This document shows positions 26,015 to 34,144 of a stretch of 64,000 bases of DNA, piece by piece (the first letter of the stretch is position 1; the number at the start of each line of letters is the position of its first letter). The translations under genes were made by a program, and so were the position numbers. Source of the DNA: Haloferax marinisediminis (GTDB lineage Archaea > Halobacteriota > Halobacteria > Halobacteriales > Haloferacaceae); assembly GCF_009674585.1 (NCBI RefSeq), contig NZ_WKJP01000001.1, forward strand, positions 558,001 to 622,000. The letters run 5' to 3'. Under the pieces are notes generated by a model, which was not told the DNA's origin, ran no database searches, and saw nothing but the letters and a program-made list of their open reading frames with translations.

Positions 26015-27073
26015 ATGATGACGCGCAAGACGGACGACGTCGTTTCACGCCGAAAGTTCTTGATTGCCTCCGGTGCGGTCGGCCTCGCTGGCCTCGCCGG
26101 GTGTACTGAGAACAACAGTGGTTCTGGATCCGCAGACGAATCGGGCGGTTCAGACGACGCGGCGAGCGCTGAAAACGAGAACTCCGGCTCCGACACGGAC
26201 GCGCTTTCGGGCGCAATCGACATCGCCGGTTCTTCGACGGTGTTCCCACTGGCCACCGCGATGGCCGAGCGCTTCCGTGAAGAGAACCCCGACGTCAACA
26301 TCAACATCCAGTCGACGGGCTCCGGCGGCGGCTTCGCGAACTACTTCTGCCCCGGCGAGACCGACTTCAACAACGCCTCGCGCCCAATCAAATCCGAAGA
26401 GCAGGACCAATGTTCGACGAACGACGTTGACCCCGTCGAAATCAAAGTCGCGACCGACGCCCTGACCGTCATCGTCAACAACGAGAACGACTTCATCGGC
26501 GAGGGCCTCACCGTCGAGCAACTCAAGACCATCTTCTCGGCTGAGGAACAACCCGAGACGTGGTCCGACGTCAACGCCGACTGGCCGGAAGAACCAATCG
26601 AAATCTTCGGTCCCACTGACGCATCCGGCACCTACGACTACTTCATCGAGGCCATCATCGGCGAGGAGGGTCCGGGCCACCGCCAAGACTACTCCGCGAC
26701 CGAACAGGACCGCACCATCATCCAGGGTGTCGAAGGCTCCGAATTCGCCATCGGTTACATGGGCTACGCCTACTACAGCGAGAACACCGACGCTGTCCAG
26801 GCAGTCGCTATCGACGACGGCGACGGCTACGTCGAACCGTCGCTCGAAACGGCACTCTCCGGTGAGTACACGCCGCTGTCGCGCCCACTCTTCACCTACC
26901 CTGCAACGGACGCCCTCGAGAAGGACCACGTCGCCGAATTCGCTCGCTTCTGGATGGAGAACTCCACGAGCAAGGAAATCGTCGCCGACGAAGTTGGCTA
27001 CGTCCCACTCGGCGAAGACGAGCAGCAAGAGATGCTCGACAAGCTCGATTCGGCCATCGAGGAAGCAAACTAA
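26015..27073 (+). CDS. pstS: PstS-like phosphate ABC transporter substrate-binding lipoprotein
   Basis: Exported phosphate-binding protein of 352 residues (or one fewer, as a second ATG follows at 26018). The N-terminus has the twin-arginine signal SRRKFLIASGAVGLAGLAGC with lipobox Cys, then an acidic Ser/Gly-rich linker. GSSTVFPLATAMAERF, STGSGGGFANYF and GPTDASGTYDYF are the phosphate-contact loops of the PstS family. No pstC, pstA, pstB or phoU gene is adjacent: RecJ-like and PPK2 genes follow. It may be an extra binding protein serving a transporter encoded elsewhere. Confidence 0.88.
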   Translation: MMTRKTDDVVSRRKFLIASGAVGLAGLAGCTENNSGSGSADESGGSDDAASAENENSGSDTDALSGAIDIAGSSTVFPLATAMAERFREENPDVNINIQSTGSGGGFANYFCPGETDFNNASRPIKSEEQDQCSTNDVDPVEIKVATDALTVIVNNENDFIGEGLTVEQLKTIFSAEEQPETWSDVNADWPEEPIEIFGPTDASGTYDYFIEAIIGEEGPGHRQDYSATEQDRTIIQGVEGSEFAIGYMGYAYYSENTDAVQAVAIDDGDGYVEPSLETALSGEYTPLSRPLFTYPATDALEKDHVAEFARFWMENSTSKEIVADEVGYVPLGEDEQQEMLDKLDSAIEEAN

Positions 27074-27280
27074 CACATCCGCGTTCGGCACGTCCGCTGA
27101 CCCTGTCCACGTCTGTCTCGGGCGGCCGTGCCAGCGACGAAGCTTTTTGTAGCAAGACAGTCCCACTGCGGTACGTCATGCACGATGACGGTCGAACAGT
27201 GAACGCGGGTGGCCGAGGGGTGGCACACTCGCGAAACTGCCAGCGTTTATGCCGATGTCGCCGTGAGTACTGAACAACTG

Positions 27281-28699
27281 ATGGAAGGACCCGTCCCCGA
27301 CCTCACTGAGCACGCCGCGGCGTGTGCAGACCGACTCCGCGCCGCCGACCGGGTGCTCCTCGCTTCGCACATCGACGCCGACGGGTTGACGAGCGCCGGC
27401 ATCGCCTCGACGGCGCTCGAACGCGCCGGGATTCCGTTCGAGACCGTGTTCTGCCGCCAACTCGACGAGCGTGCAGTCGCCGAAATCGCGGCGACTGACT
27501 ACGACACCGTCCTCTTTACCGACTTCGGCAGCGGTCAACTCGACATCATCGCCGAACACGAATCGGCGGGAGACTTCCACCCCGTCATCGCCGACCACCA
27601 CCAGCCCGCCGAGGGCGTCGAGACCGAACACCACCTCAACCCACTTCGGTTCGGTATCGACGGAGCGACCGAACTCTCTGGAGCAGGCGCGAGTTACGTC
27701 CTCGCCCGCGCACTCGAACCCGAAGGAGGCGACAACCGTGACCTCGCGGCCCTCGCCGTCGTCGGCGCTGTCGGCGACATGCAAGATTCGAACGGCACCC
27801 TCCACGGAGCCAACGAAGGCATCGTCGAAGAGGGGGTCGAAGCCGGCGTCGTCGAAGAGGGGACGGACCTCCGCATCTACGGCCGACAGACGCGTGCACT
27901 CCCGAAGCTCCTCCAGTACGCGACCGACGTTCGCATCCCCGGTATCTCGAACAACGAAGCCGGGGCTATCGAGTTCCTGACCGAACTCGACGTGCCGGTC
28001 CGTGACGACGACGGTGAGTGGAAGCGATGGGTTGACCTCACGGGTGAGCAGCGACAGACTCTCGCCAGCGCCCTGATTCGCCGGGCCATCGCGAGCGGCG
28101 TCCCTGCCCGACGAATCGACGACCTCGTGGGAACGACGTACGTCCTCTCACGAGAGCAGGAAGGCACCGAACTCCGCGACGTGAGCGAGTTCTCGACGCT
28201 CCTGAACGCGACGGCCCGCTACGACCGAGGCGACGTGGGACTCGCCGTCTGTCTCGGCGACCGTGACCGCGCGCTCGACCGGGCGCGCAGACTCCTGCGC
28301 AACCACCGCCGAAACCTCTCGAACGGCCTCCAGTGGGTGAAAGAACACGGCGTGACTGTCGAAGAGAACCTCCAGTGGTTCGACGCCGGCGACGAGATAC
28401 GTGAGACCATCGTCGGCATCGTCGCCGGCATGGCCGTCGGCACCGACGCGACGCGCTCGGGAATCCCCGTCCTCGCTTTCGCCGAGAACGAAGATGGCGA
28501 CGTGAAAGTCTCCTCGCGCGGGTCGTACGTGATGGTCAGAAATGGCCTCGACCTCTCTGTCGTCATGCGCGAGGCATCCCGAGCAGTCGGCGGCGACGGC
28601 GGCGGGCACAACGTCGCGGCGGGTGCGACGATTCCGAAGGGGTCGGTCGAAGAGTTCATCGCAGAAGCCGACCGCATCGTCGGCGAGCAGTTAGGATAG
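27281..28699 (+). CDS. RecJ-type DHH family phosphoesterase
   Basis: DHH-DHHA1 phosphoesterase of 472 residues, related to RecJ single-strand exonuclease and to archaeal GAN-like and RecJ-like proteins. Motif HIDADGLTSAG lies near residue 28, the second acidic motif is FTDFGSGQ, the DHH motif is ADHHQP, and the DHHA1 signature GGDGGGHNVAAGA is near the C-terminus. The ATG at 27281 is taken; the in-frame GTG at 27263 (six residues longer) is an alternative, and a TATA-like TTTAT at 27246-27250 does not decide between them. Confidence 0.88.
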   Translation: MEGPVPDLTEHAAACADRLRAADRVLLASHIDADGLTSAGIASTALERAGIPFETVFCRQLDERAVAEIAATDYDTVLFTDFGSGQLDIIAEHESAGDFHPVIADHHQPAEGVETEHHLNPLRFGIDGATELSGAGASYVLARALEPEGGDNRDLAALAVVGAVGDMQDSNGTLHGANEGIVEEGVEAGVVEEGTDLRIYGRQTRALPKLLQYATDVRIPGISNNEAGAIEFLTELDVPVRDDDGEWKRWVDLTGEQRQTLASALIRRAIASGVPARRIDDLVGTTYVLSREQEGTELRDVSEFSTLLNATARYDRGDVGLAVCLGDRDRALDRARRLLRNHRRNLSNGLQWVKEHGVTVEENLQWFDAGDEIRETIVGIVAGMAVGTDATRSGIPVLAFAENEDGDVKVSSRGSYVMVRNGLDLSVVMREASRAVGGDGGGHNVAAGATIPKGSVEEFIAEADRIVGEQLG

Positions 28700-28704
28700 C
28701 CGAC

Positions 28705-29532
28705 TCAGTCGCTGTCCACCGGATTCGACCCGAACTTCGCGGGCACCCAGTCCTGGTCGTCGATGGGTGGGCGCTCGTAGTCGGCGTTCTGTCGCGGCGG
28801 AAGTTCGATGGGGTCGGGCGTCAGGTCTTCGTACGGAATCTGGTCCAAGAGGTGTGAGATACAGTTCAGTCGTGCGTGTCGTTTCACGTCTGCGTGGACG
28901 ATGTTCCACGGTGCGTCGTCGATGTCGGTGTATTCTAACATCACGTCTTTGGCTCTGGAGTACTCGACCCACTGTGACCGCGCTTCGAGGTCCATCGGAC
29001 TCAGTTTCCAGCGACGTTTCGGGTCCTCGTTGCGTTTCTGGAACCGTCGCTCCTGTTCTTCGTCGCTGATAGAGAACCAGTACTTGATGAGGATGATGCC
29101 AGACCGAACCAACATTCGCTCGAACTCGGGGCAGGTCCGGAGGAACTCTTCGTACTCTTCGTCGGTGCAGAATCCCATCACGCGCTCGACGCCCGCGCGG
29201 TTGTACCAACTCCGGTCGAACAACACCATCTCACCCTCTGTGGGGAGTTGCTCGACGTAGCGTTGGAAGTACCACTGCCCTTTTTCGCGCTCCGTGGGCG
29301 TCCCGAGAGCGACGACCCGCGCGACCCGCGGGTTGAGTCGACGAGTGATGCGCTTGATGACGCCACCCTTTCCCGCAGCGTCACGTCCCTCGAAGATGAC
29401 GCAGACTCGGAGGTTTTCCTCCGTAATCCAGTGTTGGAGTTTGACGAGTTCTTCCTGCAGAGAGTTCAACTCGCGCTTGTAGTGTTTCTTCTTGATGACC
29501 CCTTTTTTGTTGTATTCGACCTCGCTCGACAT
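28705..29532 (-). CDS. ppk2: Polyphosphate kinase 2 family protein
   Basis: PPK2 enzymes use polyphosphate to phosphorylate nucleoside mono- or diphosphates, or the reverse. The protein has 275 residues with Walker A GRDAAGKGG at 49-57, the lid/Walker B region VLFDRSWYNRAGVERVMGF, and KYWFSISDEEQERRF. It appears to be a single-domain PPK2. It converges with the RecJ-type gene, and lies about 1.6 kb from the PstS-like gene, hinting at a phosphate theme without co-transcription. Confidence 0.92.
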   Translation of the reverse strand: MSSEVEYNKKGVIKKKHYKRELNSLQEELVKLQHWITEENLRVCVIFEGRDAAGKGGVIKRITRRLNPRVARVVALGTPTEREKGQWYFQRYVEQLPTEGEMVLFDRSWYNRAGVERVMGFCTDEEYEEFLRTCPEFERMLVRSGIILIKYWFSISDEEQERRFQKRNEDPKRRWKLSPMDLEARSQWVEYSRAKDVMLEYTDIDDAPWNIVHADVKRHARLNCISHLLDQIPYEDLTPDPIELPPRQNADYERPPIDDQDWVPAKFGSNPVDSD

Positions 29533-29767
29533 ACCTCATGTATGGTCTTTGAGAACAAATACCAAGTGGGCTGGAAGGAGGACGCTGGACCAACGAGAAG
29601 ACTTTCGTATCGCAGCATGCAGTTTATGGTATGGTAGTGAGCTGTCACTCAGCGGTGGGAAACACTTCCTCTCAGCGTCGAGAGGCGCGAAATATCCGCG
29701 AAATCCTCATATTGGATGCTCGTGTATCACACGGTACCGGCCCGCATGGCCGGAGAGGGGTAAGACG

Positions 29768-29992
29768 ATGGCGACCGCGAGAACAAACAAATTCGAATAC
29801 GATTACCCGGTCGGTTACGAACCGGAGGTACAAACAGAGACGGTCGAGTTGGACCGTCGAACCGTCGAACGACTCGATGCACTGCGCGAGGACGAGGAGC
29901 AGTCGTACGACGAACTAATAGACGAACTCCTGTCCATCTTCGTGACGAGCGAGCTGTTCGCCGCGCGTGTGGACTCTCCACTCATCGAGTGA
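29768..29992 (+). CDS. Small haloarchaeal protein, antitoxin-like architecture
   Basis: A 74-residue acidic protein. The core TVELDRRTVERLDALRED-type helix-strand pattern (about residues 25-43) followed by DELIDELLSIF resembles ribbon-helix-helix or DUF7557-like small proteins, which can act as antitoxins or DNA-binding regulators; no toxin gene is beside it. The ATG at 29768 is preceded by GGAGAGG at 29752-29758. Upstream 29533-29767 contains no other gene. Confidence 0.6.
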   Translation: MATARTNKFEYDYPVGYEPEVQTETVELDRRTVERLDALREDEEQSYDELIDELLSIFVTSELFAARVDSPLIE

Positions 29993-30091
29993 CGCGCGGC
30001 CACCTCACTCCATTTTCGACACCCGAGTCATCGTAGGGCCGTAGCCACAGCTAATCTGCAGAATTCACGCGGGATAACCGCTCAGAGAACG

Positions 30092-30124
30092 CTTTTTTGA
30101 GCAGCTATCGGTCTACTCGATAGC
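30092..30124. promoter_or_regulatory. T-run followed by perfect 7-base inverted repeat
   Basis: A TTTTTT tract at 30093-30098 could end transcripts of the gene at 29768. It is followed by GCTATCG (30104-30110), a 7-base spacer and CGATAGC (30118-30124). CTCGATA also recurs directly at 30116 and 30128. An operator for the gene at 30231 is possible. Confidence 0.35.
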
Positions 30125-30230
30125 CGACTCGATAAACAGACAGGTGCTATACGAAACGAGTGGGTGCAGCGCCCCGAGCGCGCACCGGCCAATCGTCCGA
30201 TTTTTTGCCGCCAGTGGGAAACCTCCGAGT

Positions 30231-30548
30231 ATGACCGACTTCGACCCAGAGAAGTTCGAAGACAAGTACGTCCACTACTTCCCGCAGCTCCAGCGTGCGT
30301 ACAAGAACGCCTTCGAGACGATGAACGACGAGTTCGACTCGACGCTCATCCACGGCATCGACCAGCAGATTCTCAACGAGTCTGAACCGTTCTACGAGGA
30401 CGGCGACTTCTCCGTCGAACTCCCCGAGAACCCGCCAGAGCGACTCACTGCTGTCGAAATCGATGACGACGAACTGGAGGCCGTCCTCGACCGATACGTG
30501 GACGAAATCGAGGCCGAACTCCGCCGTGTCTTCGGCGTCGAAGCGTAA
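30231..30548 (+). CDS. Conserved acidic haloarchaeal protein (DUF5783-like)
   Basis: A 105-residue strongly acidic protein that I recognise as similar to the uncharacterised DUF5783 family. It begins MTDFDPEKFEDKYVHYFPQL and is mostly helical, with a second part PPERLTAVEIDDDELEAVLDRYVDEIE. No catalytic motif is visible. The ATG is 15 bases after the TTTTTT stretch region at 30201-30206 ends its run into a CCGCCAGTGGGAAACCTCCG spacer. It precedes the NifU-domain gene by 42 bases and may be co-transcribed with it. Confidence 0.7.
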   Translation: MTDFDPEKFEDKYVHYFPQLQRAYKNAFETMNDEFDSTLIHGIDQQILNESEPFYEDGDFSVELPENPPERLTAVEIDDDELEAVLDRYVDEIEAELRRVFGVEA

Positions 30549-30590
30549 CCCATCCAAAGGCCTAAGCCCGTTCACCCCGAACGCGCGTCC

Positions 30591-30959
30591 ATGAGCACGG
30601 AGACGCAGGACGGCGAGGACGACCTTAAAGAGCGTGTCGTGAATTTCCTCCGTCGGAACTTCCCGCAAATCCAGATGCACGGCGGAAGCGCGGCCATCCG
30701 CGACCTCGACCGAGAGACGGGTGAGGTCACGGTCCTCCTCGGTGGCGCTTGCTCTGGGTGTGGCATCTCCCCGATGACCATCCAGGCGATCAAGACCCGC
30801 ATGGTCAAGGAGATTCCCGAAATCAACGAAGTCCACGCCGACACCGGCATGGGCGGCGACATGGGTGGCGCAAGCCGCGGCGGCGACGTGAGCCCGTCGT
30901 TCCCCGGCGACACCAGCGACGACCGCGAAGACGACCAGGGTCCGCAGGCCCCGTTCTAA
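30591..30959 (+). CDS. NifU C-terminal-domain protein
   Basis: A 122-residue NifU-like/NfuA-type scaffold domain that carries an Fe-S cluster for delivery to target proteins. The cluster-binding CxxC is Cys54/Cys57 in GGACSGCGISPMT, preceded by RNFPQIQMHGGSA, which matches the family start. The C-terminal 35 residues are Gly/Asp-rich and likely unstructured. It follows the DUF5783-like gene and precedes the sulfatase-fold gene by 80 bases. Confidence 0.9.
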   Translation: MSTETQDGEDDLKERVVNFLRRNFPQIQMHGGSAAIRDLDRETGEVTVLLGGACSGCGISPMTIQAIKTRMVKEIPEINEVHADTGMGGDMGGASRGGDVSPSFPGDTSDDREDDQGPQAPF

Positions 30960-31039
30960 CGTAGTTTCTCAGCGGTTTTTTCGGTCGCTCCGCGACAGAG
31001 AACAGGAGTTTTATCGGCGACTACGCCGCACCCACGGGT

Positions 31040-32581
31040 ATGACAGCCGAGTCGCCCGAGAACGTCCTCTTCGTCGTCATGGACACGGTCCGCAAGGACC
31101 ACCTCACGCCGTACGGCTACGACCGCCCGACGACGCCGGGCCTCGAACAGTTCGCCGAAGAGGCGACCGTCTTCGAACAGGCCGTCGCGCCCGCCCCGTG
31201 GACGCTCCCGGTTCACGCCTCGCTCTTCACCGGAATGTACCCCAGTCAGCACGGGGCCGACCAGGAGAACCCGTACCTCGAAGGTGCGACCACGCTCGCA
31301 CAGACGCTCTCGGCGGCCGGATACGACACTGCGTGTTACTCTTCGAACGCGTGGATTACGCCGTACACCCACCTGACCGACGGGTTCGCAGACCAGGACA
31401 ACTTCTTCGAGGTCATGCCGGGCGACTTCCTCTCTGGCCCGCTGGCGAAGGCCTGGAAGACGATGAACGACAGCGACACGCTGCGGGCGCTCGCCGACAA
31501 ACTCGTCAGTCTCGGCAACACCGTCCACGAACATCTCGCCGGCGGCGAGGGTGCCGACTCGAAGACGCCCGCCGTTATCGACCGAACCATCGACTTCGTC
31601 GACGACTCCGACCAGTTCTTCGCGTTCATCAACCTGATGGACGCACACCTGCCCTATCACCCGCCGAAGCAGTACAAAGACCAGTTCGCACCGGGCGTCG
31701 ATTCGACCGAAGTCTGCCAGAACTCCAAGGAGTACAACTCGGGCGCCTACGAGATCGACGACGACGAGTGGGAAGACATCCGCGGCCTCTACGACGCCGA
31801 AATCGCCCACATCGACGACCAACTCACCCGCCTGTTCGACCACCTGAAAGAGACCGGAAAGTGGGACGACACCATGGTCGTCGTCTGTGCCGACCACGGT
31901 GAACTCCACGGCGAACACGGCCTCTACGGCCACGAGTTCTGCCTGTACGACCCACTCATCAACGTCCCGCTCATGGTCAAGCACCCGAAACTCGGCGCAG
32001 GCCGCCGTGACGACCAGGTCGAACTCGTCGACCTCTACCATACGGTTCTCGACTCACTGGGTGTCGAAGGCGGCGACCCCGCCAAGCCCGGTGATGACGC
32101 CGTCACGCTCGACCGAACTCGGTCGCTCCTCTCTGCGGACTACCGCGACTTCGCCCGCGCGACGAACGACGACCCCGGCCAGCACCACGACGGCCAGTAC
32201 GCCTTCGTGGAGTACTCTCGCCCCGTGGTCGAACTCAAACAGTTAGAGGAGAAGGCCTCGAAAGCGGGAATCGTCCTCCCGGAAGACTCACGATTCTACT
32301 CGCGGATGCGCGCTGCACGCCGTGTCGACGCCAAGTACACCCGAATCGACCGCATTCCAGACGAAGCCTACCGTCTCGACGAAGATGCAGGCGAAACCGA
32401 GAACCTCGCAGACTCGGACGACGAGGCCATCGCCGAGACAGAGGCCGCACTCAGCGAGTTCGAAGACGCGGCCGGCGGTGCGTGGACCGACGCCCTCGAT
32501 ACCGACGTCTCCGACGACTCTGTCGACCAGATGGACGACGAAGCACAGGAGCGACTCCGCGACCTCGGCTACCTCGAATAA
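31040..32581 (+). CDS. Sulfatase/alkaline-phosphatase superfamily hydrolase with Thr at the nucleophile position
   Basis: A 513-residue cytoplasm-type protein (no signal peptide seen) of the sulfatase fold. Metal-site residues appear in VVMDTVRKDHL (Asp15) and VVVCADHGELHGEHG. The position of the formylglycine Cys/Ser in CxPSR is Thr55 in the stretch TLPVHASLFTG (55-65), and Arg is replaced by His59. Enzymes of the fold with a nucleophilic Thr, such as lipoteichoic-acid synthase relatives, transfer or hydrolyse phosphoryl groups, so a phosphodiester or phosphotransferase role may be more likely than sulfate hydrolysis. The substrate is unknown. Confidence 0.83.
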   Translation: MTAESPENVLFVVMDTVRKDHLTPYGYDRPTTPGLEQFAEEATVFEQAVAPAPWTLPVHASLFTGMYPSQHGADQENPYLEGATTLAQTLSAAGYDTACYSSNAWITPYTHLTDGFADQDNFFEVMPGDFLSGPLAKAWKTMNDSDTLRALADKLVSLGNTVHEHLAGGEGADSKTPAVIDRTIDFVDDSDQFFAFINLMDAHLPYHPPKQYKDQFAPGVDSTEVCQNSKEYNSGAYEIDDDEWEDIRGLYDAEIAHIDDQLTRLFDHLKETGKWDDTMVVVCADHGELHGEHGLYGHEFCLYDPLINVPLMVKHPKLGAGRRDDQVELVDLYHTVLDSLGVEGGDPAKPGDDAVTLDRTRSLLSADYRDFARATNDDPGQHHDGQYAFVEYSRPVVELKQLEEKASKAGIVLPEDSRFYSRMRAARRVDAKYTRIDRIPDEAYRLDEDAGETENLADSDDEAIAETEAALSEFEDAAGGAWTDALDTDVSDDSVDQMDDEAQERLRDLGYLE

Positions 32582-32600
32582 CAGCGTCGTACCTCGAATA

Positions 32601-32650
32601 CCGGCACGCACCGAATACCGACACGCACCGAATACTGACACGCACCGGCG
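32601..32650. repeat. 17-base tandem repeat after the sulfatase-fold gene
   Basis: CCGGCACGCACCGAATA (32601-32617), CCGACACGCACCGAATA (32618-32634) and CTGACACGCACCGGCG (32635-32650) are near-identical tandem units. They fill the gap between two convergent genes. No role is evident. Confidence 0.7.
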
Positions 32651-32659
32651 AACTCCCCG

Positions 32660-33556
32660 TTACCGAAGCCCTTCTCCGCGTTCCCACGCCCGAAGCAGCG
32701 CCGCGAGCGTCCGATTCGTCGGCACCTCGAAGTCGTGTTCGGCGGCGATGTCGACGACCGCCCCGTTGATGGCGTCGACCTCGGTTCGTTTTTTCGCGTC
32801 CACGTCTTGGAGCATCGACGAGCGGTTCGCAGCCGTCTGTTTGACGACTCGGTCGATTGCTTCGCGGGCGACACGGTTCGGGAGCCGAACACCCTCCAAT
32901 CGGGCGATTCGAGCAGTCTCGCGGGCGGCACGGTGAGCCACGTCGCTGGCCTCGTCGGCCGCGAGCGCTCCGTTTTCGACGCGTGCGAGTGCAGTGACCG
33001 CGTTGATACCGGCGTTCACGGCGAGTTTCTCCCAGCGTCGGCGGGGCATATCTGCGGCCACGAGTGTCCGGATATCAGCGTCGCGGAAGGCCTTTCCCAC
33101 GCGTTCGGCGAGTGGGGACGCCCCGCCGTCGAGCGTGCCCAAGACGACGCGGCCGATTCCAGTGCACTCGACGCGGCCGGGTCCAACGAGTCGAGCGCCG
33201 TAGGTTGCAGTCCCCGCGAGCACGGGAACGTCGAGTCGTGCGTCGAGTACCTCCTCGGTCAGGCCGTTTTGGAGCGAGAGAACGGCGTCGACGTCGCACG
33301 CCGCGAGGGCCTCGGCTGCCGCGGCCGTGTCGAACGATTTGACGGTCACGAGAGCGAGGTCGGCGTCGTGGCCCGTTTCAGTCGTCGTCGCGGCCGGCGA
33401 GACGTGCGCGGACGCGGCACCGACGATATCGAGCCCGGTCTTCGAGACGCGTGACGTGTGCCGGCCTCGGCCGACGAGTGTCACGTCGTGGACCGACGCG
33501 AGCAACCCACCGACGAGTGTTCCGAGGCTACCCGCGCCGAAGACGAGAATTCGCAT
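32660..33556 (-). CDS. panE: Ketopantoate reductase family (2-dehydropantoate 2-reductase)
   Basis: NADPH-dependent reductase of 298 residues, expected to reduce ketopantoate to pantoate for coenzyme A synthesis. The N-terminal FGAGSLGTLVGGLL is the dinucleotide motif. The catalytic Lys lies in RRWEKLAVNAGINAVTAL, and the hinge sequence NGLTEE follows the Rossmann domain. The family includes related reductases of unknown substrate, so the precise role is probable rather than certain. It converges with the sulfatase-fold gene. Confidence 0.85.
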   Translation of the reverse strand: MRILVFGAGSLGTLVGGLLASVHDVTLVGRGRHTSRVSKTGLDIVGAASAHVSPAATTTETGHDADLALVTVKSFDTAAAAEALAACDVDAVLSLQNGLTEEVLDARLDVPVLAGTATYGARLVGPGRVECTGIGRVVLGTLDGGASPLAERVGKAFRDADIRTLVAADMPRRRWEKLAVNAGINAVTALARVENGALAADEASDVAHRAARETARIARLEGVRLPNRVAREAIDRVVKQTAANRSSMLQDVDAKKRTEVDAINGAVVDIAAEHDFEVPTNRTLAALLRAWERGEGLR

Positions 33557-33610
33557 AGCTACAGGTACTCGCCGGGTGACAAAAATCGAGGAGTCTCGCG
33601 GGTGACAGCG

Positions 33611-33898
33611 TCAGTCTTCGGTCCAGTAGTAGAGGTTCTCGCGTTCGGCACCACAGTTCGGACACGAGTCGGGTAACGTTTCGATGTCACCCATCTCCCC
33701 ACAGTCGCTACAGCGCCACATCAACTCCGCCTCACCGAACTCGTGGCCTGCGCGCTCGTGTTCGATGGACATCGCGGCGAACCCCTCCCGAGTCGTGACG
33801 AAGAAGCCGTCTTCGTCGAACCCGCGGACAGTGCCGATTTTGGTCCCATCCTCCGCGTACACCACCATTCCGACGGTTGGCTGCGTCTCACTAGCCAT
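33611..33898 (-). CDS. PRC-barrel-like plus zinc-ribbon small protein (DUF7130-like)
   Basis: A 95-residue protein with two parts. Residues 8-45 (GMVVYAEDGTKIGTVRGFDEDGF) look like a PRC-barrel-type beta motif. Residues 60-91 form a rubredoxin-like zinc ribbon with Cys63/Cys66 and Cys79/Cys82 (RCSDCGEMG, SCPNCGAE). The minus-strand TATA-like TTTAGG near 33922-33927 fits a leaderless start at 33898. Function is not established. Confidence 0.75.
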   Translation of the reverse strand: MASETQPTVGMVVYAEDGTKIGTVRGFDEDGFFVTTREGFAAMSIEHERAGHEFGEAELMWRCSDCGEMGDIETLPDSCPNCGAERENLYYWTED

Positions 33899-34045
33899 GT
33901 GTGTACATACAACATGGAGAAACCTAAATTCGGATGCCCATCACACCTGTCCGCTGGCGGGAGATGTGGCCCCATATAAGAGATAAACCAGATAGTGCGA
34001 TATAGAATGGTGACACAGGGCCAAACCCACGAACCCATCCCTTAC

Positions 34046-34068
34046 CTCGACTGAACTTTTAAGTCGAG
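34046..34068 (+). promoter_or_regulatory. Dyad-flanked TATA box of the restriction-modification gene
   Basis: CTCGACT (34046-34052) and AGTCGAG (34062-34068) form a perfect 7-base inverted repeat, with TTTTAA (34057-34062) as the likely TATA box in the loop. An overlapping shorter dyad ACTT-TT-AAGT is at 34055-34064. A protein bound here would mask the promoter. Confidence 0.5.
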
Positions 34069-34087
34069 TGACTAGCCAACGTGCGGT

Positions 34088-34144
34088 ATGTCTCGTCGCG
34101 TCGCTCGTGTGAACACGCCCTGCGAACTCATCGCGGATGTCTAA
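34088..34144 (+). CDS. 18-residue ORF overlapping the start of the restriction-modification gene
   Basis: MSRRVARVNTPCELIADV begins at an ATG about 28 bases from the centre of the TATA box, the leaderless position. Its TAA stop lies 8 bases inside the next gene, in another frame. It could couple translation to the downstream ATG by termination-reinitiation, or it may be a chance ORF. Confidence 0.4.
   Translation: MSRRVARVNTPCELIADV

Noticed and set aside
27208-27245. Sequence resembling the D-arm of a class II tRNA (GGTGGCCGAGGGG) upstream of the RecJ-type gene
   Set aside because: No T-arm GGTTCGAATCC, no acceptor-stem partner and no anticodon arm follow within tRNA distance.
27178-27273. 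31-codon ORF MHDDGRTVNAGG... upstream of the RecJ-type gene
   Set aside because: Basic, cysteine-rich composition unlike haloarchaeal proteins; only a weak TATA-like TTTTTG upstream and no family resemblance.
32601-32650. Possible CRISPR-like array
   Set aside because: The units are contiguous 17-mers without spacers, and only three copies exist.
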